Assembly: GCA_021404685.1 (NCBI GenBank)
Contig: QWHC01000007.1
Coordinates: 62,001-126,000, forward strand
DNA from: Chloroflexi bacterium CFX4
GTDB taxonomy: Bacteria > Chloroflexota > Anaerolineae > Aggregatilineales > UBA2796
Reading direction: 5' to 3'
DNA length: 64,000 bases
Shown: positions 41,483-50,533 of the stretch, one piece after another
Position numbering within the stretch: the first letter of the stretch is position 1
How the letters are laid out: each line of letters starts with the position of its first letter
Made by a program: the position numbers and the translations under genes
The notes under the pieces: model-generated
The model's database searches: none
The model's input: the letters and a program-made list of their open reading frames with translations, nothing else
What the model was told of the DNA's origin: nothing

Positions 41483-42585
41483 ATGACCGCCAAACCCTCA
41501 AAGGCGGTGAAGCCGCGTGCGTTCCGCAGCCAGCGCTCCACAGGATGTTCACGGATGTAGCCATGTCCGCCTAGCACCTGCACAGCGCAATCGGTGACGA
41601 ACAGCGCGGCTTTGGCAGCGTATTCTTTGGCAAGGTAGCTCTCGGTCGTATAGTCGCCGCCGTGATCCTGATCGAGCTTCCATGCCGCTTCCCAAGTGAG
41701 CAAGCGCGCCGAGTCAACCTCAATCGCCATCTCAGCCAGCATGAAGGCGATGGATTGCCTGTGCGCGATGGGCGCGCCGAACTGCACACGAGTCTTGGCA
41801 TAATCGCGTGCATATTCAAACGCACCACGCGCCACACCAACAGCAAGCGCCGCCAATGCCGTGCGGCTGTGGCTGAGGATGCGCTGATAGCGCGTGCCAG
41901 CCTCGCCGCCGAGCTTGCACGCCGCACCAACGCGCACATTGTTAAATTGGGCGTGGTAGGTTGGCAGCGCGCGGATGCCCATCAGCTTTTCGCGCTTGCC
42001 GAACTGCATTCCTTCCGCGCCACGCTCCACAAGGTAACCATCTACGTTGCCCGTCTCGCTATCGCGTGCATAGACCAAGAGCATTTGGGCTTCCGTCGCA
42101 AACGGCACGTAGCACTTTTCGCCGCTGATCAGGTAGTGATCGCCTTCGCGTGTAGCGGTGGTGCGTGGCGCGTTGGCATCAAAGCTAATGCCTGTCTCCA
42201 GCAGAGCAGTGCTGAAGTAAGGCAGCCTTTCGGCGGCGGCAATCTGCGGCAGGATGTTCTGCTTTTGCTCTTCGGTGCCGCTGAAATGAACAGGGTTGGC
42301 AACTGTGGCAGGCAGCATCACCGCCAGCGCCAGCGCCAGATCGCCCCATGCCAGCGCCTCTGCCGCCAAAACGTTAGTGATGGCGCTGTGTTCGCCAAAG
42401 CCGCCGTATTCCTCTGGGATGCTGGCGGGCAAAATGCCCAGTTCCCAACCTTTCTGCACCACCTCAGGCGGAAAGCCATCGTCTTCGTCGGCGTCGTGGG
42501 CGCAGGCGCGCACATCGGCAGCCGCAAATTTGGTAATGGCATCTACAAGCATTTGCTGCTCATCAGTAGGTGTGAATGAAAGCAT
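41479..42585 (-). CDS. Acyl-CoA dehydrogenase with short C terminus
   Basis: 368-residue acyl-CoA dehydrogenase. The N-terminal helical domain is typical (FTPTDEQQMLVDAITKFAA, GWELGILPASIPEEYGGFG), the middle domain has HYLISGEKCYVPFATEAQ, and the C-terminal domain has RVQFGAPIAHRQSIAFMLAE and QVLGGHGYIREHPVERWLRN. The chain stops five residues after the position of the catalytic Glu (TAFEGLAVI), so the last helix usual in the family is missing. The flavin-loop sequence LLETGISFDANAP departs from the usual TEPxAGSD. ATG 42585 is preceded by AGGAG at a spacing of about ten. It may be a specialised or reduced-activity member. Confidence 0.88.
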   Translation of the reverse strand: MLSFTPTDEQQMLVDAITKFAAADVRACAHDADEDDGFPPEVVQKGWELGILPASIPEEYGGFGEHSAITNVLAAEALAWGDLALALAVMLPATVANPVHFSGTEEQKQNILPQIAAAERLPYFSTALLETGISFDANAPRTTATREGDHYLISGEKCYVPFATEAQMLLVYARDSETGNVDGYLVERGAEGMQFGKREKLMGIRALPTYHAQFNNVRVGAACKLGGEAGTRYQRILSHSRTALAALAVGVARGAFEYARDYAKTRVQFGAPIAHRQSIAFMLAEMAIEVDSARLLTWEAAWKLDQDHGGDYTTESYLAKEYAAKAALFVTDCAVQVLGGHGYIREHPVERWLRNARGFTAFEGLAVI

Positions 42586-42895
42586 TCTAAAAAAACTCCT
42601 TTTGAAGTATTGGTTGCGTGGCGAGGCATCATTGCGGATCGCCCACACACTTCGGGCGTATTTTAAGGCGGCTGCACAGGCAGCCCCTGAAGCATTTACT
42701 TGCTAACTCTACCGCAGGCAGGGGCAGTTGGCAAGCCAGCGCGGTAAGGGCATCGTGAATCGTGTGCGTAATGAGCTTCATACGGTGGCTATTGGCGCTA
42801 AACTTGCGCGTGTTCTACGCTTAAGTCCATCACTTTAGATTTAGTGCGATTGTGTTGTATAGTTGAGATACTTCAAAAAAGAGGGGAATGCCGCC
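42586..42895. other. Intergenic region between divergent genes
   Basis: No gene or RNA is recognised. On the plus side GAGGGG at about 42882 is the ribosome binding site of the esterase, and TATAGT near 42859 may be its -10 box; no convincing -35 was found. Confidence 0.35.
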
Positions 42896-43807
42896 ATGCA
42901 CAGACTGAAAATTCTAAGCATCGGTTTGGTTGGGTTGGCAAGTCTGTTGCTGAGCAGCGGACTGCCTGTTAGCGCCCAAGCAGAAGTGCGGCTGACCCTG
43001 ACCCACGGCGGGCTAACCCGCGAGGCAATTCTTTACCGCCCGACAGCGCATCATACGCCATTGCCCACCCTTTTAGTGTTGCATGGCGGCGGCGGCGATG
43101 GACGCAGAATGCAGCAACTGACGAACTTCAACCATTTGGCAGACGCCGAAGGCTTTATGGTTGTCTATCCAGACGGCGTGGCGCGTGAATGGAACGACGG
43201 GCGCATATTCCGCCCCAGCACAGTGGATGATGTTGGGTTCATCTCAGCCCTGATTGATCGGCTAGTGGCTGAGTATGGTGCTGATCCTGAGCGCATTTTC
43301 GCCAGCGGCATCTCCAACGGCGGCTTAATGTCCTATCGCTTGGCGTGCGACCTGTCAGGAAAGATCAGAGGCATTGCTGCGGTGGCGGCTAACCTTGCCC
43401 GCGATCTGCATCCGAACTGCACGCCGCGCCTGCCAATCGCCGTGCTAATTATGAATGGAACGGCTGATCCGCTTGTGCCATATAACGGTGGCGAAATTAT
43501 GGGCGGGCGCGGTGTGGTGCTTTCCACGGAGGAGACGGTCGCTTTCTGGCGGGCGCACAACCAATGCACGGATCGCCCTGAAGTGCAAGCGCTGCCTAAC
43601 CGTGCGCCGCTGGATCGCACTCGTGTTTACTTGACTGCCTATCAGAACTGCGCGGCTAAGGTCGCTCTCTATCGGATTGAAGGCGGCGGGCATACATGGG
43701 CAGGCGGGCTGCAACACCTGCCTGCTGCGTTGGTTGGGCGTCATAGCAGGGATATTGATGCCAGCGCGGTCATCTGGGCGTTTTTTGCCGCAACACAGCC
43801 TGAATAG
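42896..43807 (+). CDS. Secreted PHB depolymerase/feruloyl-esterase-like alpha/beta hydrolase (LpqC type)
   Basis: 303-residue exported hydrolase. Residues 1-29 are a signal peptide ending VSAQAE. The oxyanion region is LLVLHGGGGDGRRM, the nucleophile elbow GISNGG has Ser140, the acid is Asp191 in MNGTADPLVPY, and the His is His266 in EGGGHTWAG. This set is typical of the LpqC/polyhydroxybutyrate depolymerase-like family, which in other bacteria cleaves feruloyl esters, acetylxylan or polyesters. ATG 42896 was preferred to an earlier in-frame codon because GAGGGG precedes it by nine bases and it gives a proper signal peptide. It stands alone, with no polysaccharide genes nearby. Confidence 0.88.
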   Translation: MHRLKILSIGLVGLASLLLSSGLPVSAQAEVRLTLTHGGLTREAILYRPTAHHTPLPTLLVLHGGGGDGRRMQQLTNFNHLADAEGFMVVYPDGVAREWNDGRIFRPSTVDDVGFISALIDRLVAEYGADPERIFASGISNGGLMSYRLACDLSGKIRGIAAVAANLARDLHPNCTPRLPIAVLIMNGTADPLVPYNGGEIMGGRGVVLSTEETVAFWRAHNQCTDRPEVQALPNRAPLDRTRVYLTAYQNCAAKVALYRIEGGGHTWAGGLQHLPAALVGRHSRDIDASAVIWAFFAATQPE

Positions 43808-43916
43808 TGCTAAGACGCTGACTTTTCGCCAAGTGTTTTGTGTTTCTTAACAATTGATGTATGATAATTTGTATATCGCAAGCGGAATTGTTCGGCGCAG
43901 AGGCGCATGTGGGTAT

Positions 43917-46133
43917 ATGGTTGCTGTTGTAAGTGAGATTGTCCCGTCTGATCTTGATCCCATATTCAAGAGCCAACCAAAACTCTCGCCTGAGGAACGC
44001 GCCCTTGTGGTGCGTGCCTATCACTTTGCGGCAGAAGCACATGGCACGGTAGCGCGCAAGAGTGGCGAGCCTTTCATCACACACCCTGTAGCGGTCGCTC
44101 AAATTCTTGCCGATTTGCATCTTGATGCGCCAACCCTTGCGGCTGCCCTACTGCATGATGTTGCCGAAGACGTAAAAAAAATCAAAATAGAGGATATTGA
44201 GCGCGCCTTTGGGTCAGAAATTGCTCAGTTGGTGGATGGCGTCACCAAGCTCGAGAGACTGCCCACAGATACAGCTGCCATGAAGAATGGCAAAGCCGGC
44301 GACCGCGAGGCAGAGACGCTCCGCAAAATCTTCCTCTCCATGAACAACGATATTCGCGTGGTGCTGATCAAGCTGGCAGACCGCGTACACAATATGCGGA
44401 CACTTGGCTACGTGGATCCTGAAAGCCAGATCAGGAAGGCACGCCAAACGATGGACATTTTCGCGCCATTGGCAAATCGGCTTGGCATTTGGCAGATGAA
44501 GTGGGAGTTGGAAGACCTAAGCTTTCGTTATCTGAACCCAGAGAAATATAAAGAGATTGCCACACAGCTTGCCGTGCGGCGCGTTGAGCGCGAGAAATAC
44601 CTAGAGGCAGTTAAAGCGCGCTTGGTGAAAGAGATCAGCGCCTTGGGCATTCCCAATGTGCATGTCAGCGCACGCCCTAAGCACATCTATAGCATCTACC
44701 GCAAGATGGAGCGCAAGCGCATCCCCTTTGACCAAGTCTATGATATTCATGCGTTGCGCGTTGTCGTGCCGGAAAAGGTGCAGTGCTATCAGGTCTTGGG
44801 CGTTGTCCACAGCATTTGGCGCCCTGTGCCGGGCGAATTTGACGATTACATCGCTTCGCCCAAGAATAATTTCTACCAAAGCCTGCACACTGCCATTGTG
44901 GATGATCAGGGCAAGACGGTTGAAGTGCAAATCCGCACGCCGGAAATGCACGAACATGCCGAATATGGTATTGCGGCGCATTGGCGCTATAAAGAAGGCA
45001 CCGCGCACGACAAGCAGTTTGAAGAACGCCTGCGCTACTTGCGCCGCCTGATCGAATCGGCGGCGGAAGACGTCAGCGCCGACTCCGACGCGCAAGAATT
45101 CGTCAGCGCCATGCGCTCGGATGTTTTCCAGAACCGCGTCTATGTCTTCACGCCCAAAGGCGATGTTGTTGACTTGCCCAGCGGCGCCACACCGATTGAC
45201 TTTGCCTATCACATTCACACCGATGTTGGGCATCGCTGCCGCGGTGCGCGTGTGAATGGCGCGCAGGTCAGCCTTGATTATCGCCTCAAATCGGGTGATC
45301 GCGTCGAAATTCTAACCAGCAACAAGCGCGCCGGCCCAAGCCTTGACTGGCTGGATAAGGATTTGGGCTATGTGCAAACCTCGCGGGCGCGCAGCAAAGT
45401 GCAAGCGTGGTTCAAGCGCGTAGACCGTGAGAAGAACATCGCACTTGGGCGGGATGTGGTAGACCGCGAACTGCGGCGTCTGGGCTTATCCGGTAAGCCG
45501 CGTGAGGAAGTGGCGGCGCTCTTTGGCTTTGCTAAGGTGGAAGACTTTTTCTCGTTGGTGGGCTATGGCGATATTAGCGCGCCGAACATTGCCACCAAAG
45601 TGCTGGAGGCAGACCGTAAAGCGCAGCGCGAGGCAGCCGCCAACGAACTTGTGCCAACCACCGAAGCACCAACGCGCCCTGTCAATGCCTCAGACGGCAT
45701 AGATATTATGGGCGGATCGGGCATGTTGATCACGCTGGGACGTTGTTGTAATCCGGTGCGTGGCGATCAGATTGTCGGCTACATTACACGCGGCAAGGGC
45801 GTTACCGTCCACCGCGCCGACTGCCCGAACGTCATCAACAGCCCTGAGACAGAGCGCTTCATTAATGTGAACTGGGGCAGCGCGGTCGAGAAGGCATACC
45901 CTGTGCCGATTGTGATCACCGCCTATGACCGTGAAGGCTTAATGCGCGACGTCGGCGCCGTGACTGCCAATGAGAACATCAACATTGCAGATTTGCGTGT
46001 GCAGACGCGCAATAGCATCGCCACAATCTTCCTGACCATTGAGATGGAGAACCTTGAACAACTTTCCCGCGTGCTGGCAAAGATCGAGATGCTGCCGAAC
46101 GTCATCGAAGCGCGCCGCCGCGTGAGCATGTAG
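43917..46133 (+). CDS. rel: Bifunctional (p)ppGpp synthetase/hydrolase (Rel)
   Basis: 738-residue RelA/SpoT homologue that makes and degrades the stringent-response alarmone. The hydrolase domain has LLHDVAED with His80-Asp81 and Glu84-Asp85, so hydrolysis is probably intact. The synthetase domain has VYDIHALRVVV (near 276) and NNFYQSLHTAI; TGS starts near VYVFTPKGDVVDLPSGAT, and a C-terminal zinc-finger/ACT region has GRCCNPVRGDQIVGYITRGK and VTANENINIADLRVQT. The length is normal. The ORF opens at 43854, but a TATGAT box sits at that point and the ATG at 43917 places the HD motif correctly. A four-helix membrane protein gene follows three bases after the stop. Confidence 0.95.
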   Translation: MVAVVSEIVPSDLDPIFKSQPKLSPEERALVVRAYHFAAEAHGTVARKSGEPFITHPVAVAQILADLHLDAPTLAAALLHDVAEDVKKIKIEDIERAFGSEIAQLVDGVTKLERLPTDTAAMKNGKAGDREAETLRKIFLSMNNDIRVVLIKLADRVHNMRTLGYVDPESQIRKARQTMDIFAPLANRLGIWQMKWELEDLSFRYLNPEKYKEIATQLAVRRVEREKYLEAVKARLVKEISALGIPNVHVSARPKHIYSIYRKMERKRIPFDQVYDIHALRVVVPEKVQCYQVLGVVHSIWRPVPGEFDDYIASPKNNFYQSLHTAIVDDQGKTVEVQIRTPEMHEHAEYGIAAHWRYKEGTAHDKQFEERLRYLRRLIESAAEDVSADSDAQEFVSAMRSDVFQNRVYVFTPKGDVVDLPSGATPIDFAYHIHTDVGHRCRGARVNGAQVSLDYRLKSGDRVEILTSNKRAGPSLDWLDKDLGYVQTSRARSKVQAWFKRVDREKNIALGRDVVDRELRRLGLSGKPREEVAALFGFAKVEDFFSLVGYGDISAPNIATKVLEADRKAQREAAANELVPTTEAPTRPVNASDGIDIMGGSGMLITLGRCCNPVRGDQIVGYITRGKGVTVHRADCPNVINSPETERFINVNWGSAVEKAYPVPIVITAYDREGLMRDVGAVTANENINIADLRVQTRNSIATIFLTIEMENLEQLSRVLAKIEMLPNVIEARRRVSM

Positions 46134-46136
46134 CCG

Positions 46137-46607
46137 ATGAGCAGCTTACCGCACGAACAAAGCAGCGCTGCCGCCAGCCGCGCCAGGAGCAGCGCGCTAA
46201 CGCCTGCTCAGCAGCGCGCCCTTGCCCGCAAACGCCTGCGCGCCGACCAAAACGGCGTGCTGATTGCCGGCGTGTTGATCGGTGGCGGCGGCTGGCTGCT
46301 GCTCTACCGCTTGGTGGAAAGCACACCACCGCTTGCCTTTCCGCGTTGGCTGTTCTTCATCCTGCTCTATCTGGCGGTTACCGGCAGCACACTGCCCCTG
46401 ATCGGCTACCTGCATCGGCGCTTCAGCCGCTACAATCCACCCACTGGCGGCGTGATCTTGCGGCAGGGCATGTGGTTCGGCTTGTTGGCAGTCACACTGG
46501 CATGGCTGCAAATGACGCGTGCGCTAACGTTGGCAAGCGCTGGGTTTCTGATCCTCGCCCTAGCCGTTATTGAGGCATTCTTGCGGCTGCGCGAACGCCC
46601 AAACTAA
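46137..46607 (+). CDS. Four-helix membrane protein of unknown function
   Basis: 156 residues with a basic, Ala/Ser-rich N terminus and four hydrophobic segments (about 40-57, 70-90, 105-122, 128-147). The short loop GYLHRRFSRYNPPTGGVI lies between the second and third. No family is recognised, but the topology resembles small conserved membrane proteins seen beside rel in related genomes; this comparison is from memory and unchecked. The ATG comes three bases after the rel stop, so it is translationally coupled. It overlaps mltG tail-to-tail by four bases. Confidence 0.65.
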   Translation: MSSLPHEQSSAAASRARSSALTPAQQRALARKRLRADQNGVLIAGVLIGGGGWLLLYRLVESTPPLAFPRWLFFILLYLAVTGSTLPLIGYLHRRFSRYNPPTGGVILRQGMWFGLLAVTLAWLQMTRALTLASAGFLILALAVIEAFLRLRERPN

Positions 46608-47773
46608 TCACAGGCGCGGGCGTGTTCCGCCAGCGACAGGCTGAAGATGTGCCTTCCGCCGCTGTTTGGGCAGGCACGGAAATAGGCGAAATTGGTGCGC
46701 TCAGGGTAGATCGCCGCCATGATAGATGCCAAGCCGGGCGAACAGATCGGCGTTGGTGGCAAGCCTGTGTTCAGGTAAGTGTTGTAGGGCGATTGCACAC
46801 CGCGATAATCAGCAGGCGTAAGGCGCGCCCACCACGTTTGCGGATCGCGGCTGTTGCCAAGCGCGTACTGAATAGTCGGATCGGCGTCTAACGTCATTGG
46901 GATGTTCGGATTGGGCAGATCGCGTGTGCCGTTGAACAGCCGATTAAGGTAGACGCCGGCAATACGCGGGCGCTCATCATCAAAGATTGCCTCACGCTGC
47001 ACAATGCTTGCCAAAGTCACTGCCTGATAGAGCGATAAGCCGCCTGATTCGGCAGCGGCGCGCATTTGCGGCGTCACTCGCGCCTCAAAGTTCGCTAACA
47101 TCCGCGCCACAAATTCGTTAAGCGTTCCGCAGGATGGCAGCGTATAGGTATCGGGAAACAGGAAGCCTTCCAGCGAACGTCCAACAGGCACACCAACCTG
47201 CGCCGCAAAACTGCCCACCACGCCGGGCTGCGAGCCAGCGCCCATGCCCACCAAGTCCATAAATTCGGCGCCTGTGAAGGGCAAGCCGCTGGTGCGGTCA
47301 ATGGCAGCGGCGATCTCTTCCAAGCGCCAGCCTTCCAAGACGCGGAAGATAATGGTATCGGCGCTGGCATCCGTCAGTTTTTGGGCAAGCTGCGGCAAGG
47401 TTAGCGTGCGTTGCAGTGAGAAAGTGCCGGCTTGCAGGCGCGCATCAATGTTAAAGTAGCGCACATAGGTGCGGAACAAGTCTGCATCCAGTGCAAAGCC
47501 TTGGACTGCCAACTGCTGCGCGATGGTTGTTGCATCTGCGCCGCGTGGCACCGTGAAACAGACCACACCTGCTTCCGCACCAAGCGGACGGTTAAGCTCG
47601 CTGCTGCGGAAAGTAAGCCGCAGCCGCAGCACAATCGCCTCTAATGGATTCAGGTGCGGCGTGCCGCGTGCTGCCATAAAGACCACGCCGACCAACGCCG
47701 CGCACAACAAGCCGCCTATCAACAGCGCAGGAATAATGAGGGCGCGCCCTGAAATGCGTGTACTGTTTCCCAT
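46604..47773 (-). CDS. mltG: Endolytic murein transglycosylase MltG
   Basis: 389-residue membrane-anchored lytic transglycosylase (YceG/DUF1343 replacement family) that cuts nascent peptidoglycan strands. One N-terminal membrane helix (about 12-33) is followed by a LysM-like part with VPRGADATTIAQQL and LQAGTFSLQRTLTLPQL, then the catalytic domain with LFPDTYTLP, the catalytic Glu in ASIVQREA, GVYLNRL, LDADPTIQYALG, SPYNTYLNTGLPPTPICSPG and the final HIFSLSLAEH. All of these are diagnostic. It lies one base after a GT-C gene and is the third gene of a likely operon, so its expression is tied to those membrane proteins. Confidence 0.95.
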   Translation of the reverse strand: MGNSTRISGRALIIPALLIGGLLCAALVGVVFMAARGTPHLNPLEAIVLRLRLTFRSSELNRPLGAEAGVVCFTVPRGADATTIAQQLAVQGFALDADLFRTYVRYFNIDARLQAGTFSLQRTLTLPQLAQKLTDASADTIIFRVLEGWRLEEIAAAIDRTSGLPFTGAEFMDLVGMGAGSQPGVVGSFAAQVGVPVGRSLEGFLFPDTYTLPSCGTLNEFVARMLANFEARVTPQMRAAAESGGLSLYQAVTLASIVQREAIFDDERPRIAGVYLNRLFNGTRDLPNPNIPMTLDADPTIQYALGNSRDPQTWWARLTPADYRGVQSPYNTYLNTGLPPTPICSPGLASIMAAIYPERTNFAYFRACPNSGGRHIFSLSLAEHARACD

Positions 47774-47774
47774 A

Positions 47775-49106
47775 CTATGATCCCTTCACAGGTGCTTCTT
47801 GATCGCGGCGCACCAAGAGCCGCCCTATGCCTTCTGCGGCAAGGATGATCGCCACCAAGAGCAGCGGCAGATAGTAGCGCTGCCAGTTCATCGGCACGAT
47901 GGCAGCCGCCAAGACCGCCGAAACTGCCCACAACAAAATCGCCCAAGCGATCAGGTTGCGCCGCAGTGCCTCGTAGACCAGCGTCACCAACCCAAGCGCG
48001 GCAAGCGCTGTTAAGCCCAAACCAATTGGCACACCCCAATCCCAGCCGTTGGTGGCAGAGTTCTGATAGGCGGCGATCTGCTCATCCAGAATGCCCGCCC
48101 ATGTTGGCGCCTCAAAATATTGTGGTGCGCTCAGAAACGGCTGGGTCAGGATGGCGGCGATCCGCTCGCCAAAGCCCTGATAGGCAAGCGTCGCGTCCGT
48201 CGTTTGGATTGCGATCAGCTCCGTGCGTGCGGCAAGCATAGCGCGCAGCGTGCCAAATGGATCACCCCAAAAATGTGGTGAGAGCGCGAACCACGTCAGC
48301 GCACCGATCAGCCCTGCCAAGCCAACCCACAACAACGGACGCAGCGGGCGGATTGGTCTGTGGCGCACCATGCCCGTCACCAACGCAGCCGTTAGCACCG
48401 CGCCCGCCACAATGACGCCGGTATGTTTGCTGGCAACCGTCAAGCCGATCAGGATTCCCAACACCGCATAGCGCACCAACGGCGGCAGTTTCACCATGAA
48501 GCCGCGTGCATTGGCGCTGTGTTCCGCCACAATGAGCGCTACCAACCAATACATGCTGAACAGCGAGAAAAAGATCAGGCTGCCTTCCATCATGGCGCGC
48601 CTGCCGTTCAGCAAAATCACGGGATGCAGCGCATAGAGCAGCGCCGCTGGATAGGCAAGCGCACGCAGCCGCAAATGCCAGCCCAGCATGAAGATCGGGA
48701 CGACTGCCAACGCCGTCAGCACCGCTGATGTCCAACGGGCAAGGTGTAGGCTTGCCGCATCTGGCACATTGCCCGCCGCAACATTCCACGCTAAGGGCAT
48801 CGCCCAAGCGTAGATATTGGGCAGCGTCTCGGCGGTGCGCCCACTGGCTGACCACAGCATACCGATCAGGTTCTTTTGCAGGGTGCCATTCAGCAGCCGC
48901 AAATATTGCAGGGTATCAACCTCAAGCGGCGGCGTGAAGGCAAGCACCGCACTGCCCTGATCGCGCAGCGTGAAATAATCACGCGCCATGGCTATCTGCA
49001 TGTATTCATCGGCGTGCGGCGGCACTTGCGTTGTGCCATACAGGATGTAGAGCATCAGCGCCAGCAGAAAAGCAACATCGGCAAGGCGTTTGCGGCTATC
49101 GGGCAT
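47775..49106 (-). CDS. GT-C family membrane glycosyltransferase-like protein (second of pair)
   Basis: 443-residue integral membrane protein with about nine to eleven helices, related to PMT/ArnT-type (GT39/GT83) transferases. The first loop, right after helix 1, contains PPHADEY with Asp33-Glu34, the acidic pair thought to bind metal and lipid-phosphate sugar donors in this fold. It shares N-terminal pattern, DE spacing, RRAMMEGSLIFF and a WYLPL-type end with the upstream gene, so the two are tandem paralogues overlapping by 11 bases. The donor and acceptor are unknown; the substrate would lie outside the membrane. Confidence 0.82.
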   Translation of the reverse strand: MPDSRKRLADVAFLLALMLYILYGTTQVPPHADEYMQIAMARDYFTLRDQGSAVLAFTPPLEVDTLQYLRLLNGTLQKNLIGMLWSASGRTAETLPNIYAWAMPLAWNVAAGNVPDAASLHLARWTSAVLTALAVVPIFMLGWHLRLRALAYPAALLYALHPVILLNGRRAMMEGSLIFFSLFSMYWLVALIVAEHSANARGFMVKLPPLVRYAVLGILIGLTVASKHTGVIVAGAVLTAALVTGMVRHRPIRPLRPLLWVGLAGLIGALTWFALSPHFWGDPFGTLRAMLAARTELIAIQTTDATLAYQGFGERIAAILTQPFLSAPQYFEAPTWAGILDEQIAAYQNSATNGWDWGVPIGLGLTALAALGLVTLVYEALRRNLIAWAILLWAVSAVLAAAIVPMNWQRYYLPLLLVAIILAAEGIGRLLVRRDQEAPVKGS

Positions 49107-50367
49107 TCGGTGACCTCATACGCAGAAACAGGGCGCTGAGCCTTGCGACGCCCAGGGCTGCCAACAGCGCTAGGGGAAAACTCAAGGGCAGGTAGTAGCG
49201 CTGCCAGAGCAACGGATTGGACAGGAACAGCCCTGCCGCCATGCCAAACAGTGGAATGCTGATCAGTGCTGCGGCGCGCTGCTTGGGCAAGCTGGCGATG
49301 CCGATTAGCAGTAGCGCATAGACCAATGGCGCAGCCGCATACCAGGCCACGCCTTGCGCGCCATTTTCATAGCTGCGGATCGATTCTGCCAGCCAGTCTT
49401 GCCAGGCATTGTTGGTGTCCTCAAAATATTGTGGTGCGCCGAACGGAAAGGCAACCAGCGCCAATAGGCGATCACCGACAGTTGTGTTGCGCCCAAAGGC
49501 GTTGGTCTGAATGGCAAGCAATTCAGCGCGCAGACGCAGCACCTCTCGCGGTACGCCGAACGGATCAGACCACCAGGCAGGGTTAAGCGCCAAAAAGAGT
49601 GTGCCCATCAGCGCCGCCGCAAGGGCAAGCCCGCGCAGCGTGCGAATAAAGGTTGCTCTGCCAAGCCACAGCAGCGCGCCAAAGGTCGGCGCGATCAGCA
49701 GCAAGTTGGTATGTTTAGCGGCAAGCGCCACGCCACACGCCGCGCCAAGCAGCAGCCAGTCGCCATAGCGCGTTTTGCCCGTTGCCAAGCGCGCCGCTGC
49801 CAACCAAATCAGTGCGGCGCCCAAGAGCGCCACGCCTTCAAAGACGGCACGCCGACCGTTCAACAGCACCGCAGGCATGAATGTTAAGATGAGCAGGGCA
49901 AGGTAGGCAGGCTGCCTGCCCAGCAAGCGCCGCGCCGCCGCGAAAAAACAGGCAAGGGCAACGCACAGCGCCAGCGCGGATGCCCACCGCCCAACGAATA
50001 GCACATCAGGGCGCGGAAAATGCCCATAGTATTGATTCACCCACCAATCGGTAGCCCAATCCCACATGCCATGCAGCGCATCCGCACCGATGCCCACTAC
50101 TTGGAGTGCTGCACCGTACATAAACGGCGCCAACGTGCCGTTCAGCACGCGCAGTTCTTGCGCGCCACGCCCCAGCGATTCAAGCCGCTTTGGCTGGTAG
50201 TAGAGCGCGCTAACGCCTTCGTTGGTCAGGCGAAACCAGTCATTCGTCATGCCCAGAATGGTAGATTCATCGCCGTGAAAAGGGACGGTTGCTACATTGA
50301 GCATGGCATAGAGCAACAAAACACTCATCCAGAGCGCATCGGCAAGGCGGCGGCGTACATGGTTCAT
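49096..50367 (-). CDS. GT-C family membrane glycosyltransferase-like protein (first of pair)
   Basis: 423-residue paralogue of the following gene, first of a three-gene run with mltG. The loop VPFHGDESTI has Asp33-Glu34 at the same positions as the paralogue. LNGRRAVFEGVALLGAALIW is a shared block after about helix 5, and WQRYYLPLSFPLALLAALGV is the shared C-terminal segment. About ten hydrophobic helices are visible. Members of this fold transfer sugars from polyprenyl phosphates; no donor synthase lies near. The upstream region between 50368 and the terminator at 50465 should hold the operon promoter, but no convincing hexamers were found. Confidence 0.82.
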   Translation of the reverse strand: MNHVRRRLADALWMSVLLLYAMLNVATVPFHGDESTILGMTNDWFRLTNEGVSALYYQPKRLESLGRGAQELRVLNGTLAPFMYGAALQVVGIGADALHGMWDWATDWWVNQYYGHFPRPDVLFVGRWASALALCVALACFFAAARRLLGRQPAYLALLILTFMPAVLLNGRRAVFEGVALLGAALIWLAAARLATGKTRYGDWLLLGAACGVALAAKHTNLLLIAPTFGALLWLGRATFIRTLRGLALAAALMGTLFLALNPAWWSDPFGVPREVLRLRAELLAIQTNAFGRNTTVGDRLLALVAFPFGAPQYFEDTNNAWQDWLAESIRSYENGAQGVAWYAAAPLVYALLLIGIASLPKQRAAALISIPLFGMAAGLFLSNPLLWQRYYLPLSFPLALLAALGVARLSALFLRMRSPNAR

Positions 50368-50464
50368 AGCGTTTGCTTTGGAGTCTTTCTGTTCATCACG
50401 GGCAGGGATTGTAGCCTATGCGGTGTGTGCCGCCAAACGACGCTTCCCCTACTACGCGCTGCCT

Positions 50465-50504
50465 AAAAATGCACACGGGCGGTCTTCGGAACCGCCCATG
50501 TGTG
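50465..50504 (-). terminator. Intrinsic terminator of the MutL-like/DUF6754 operon
   Basis: On the minus strand CACA-T-GGGCGGT and ACCGCCC-GTGTG pair around a UUCG-like loop (TCCGAAG), followed by five Us (50465-50469). It lies 30 bases beyond the last gene of the eight-gene operon and is a strong rho-independent terminator. Confidence 0.85.
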
Positions 50505-50533
50505 TTGTGGCTGAGCAGCAGACGTGCCGCCGT

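Noticed and set aside
41662-42579. Plus-strand open frame of 305 codons opposite the second acyl-CoA dehydrogenase
   Set aside because: Shadow of the GC-rich codon pattern of the real gene; no recognisable domain or start signal.
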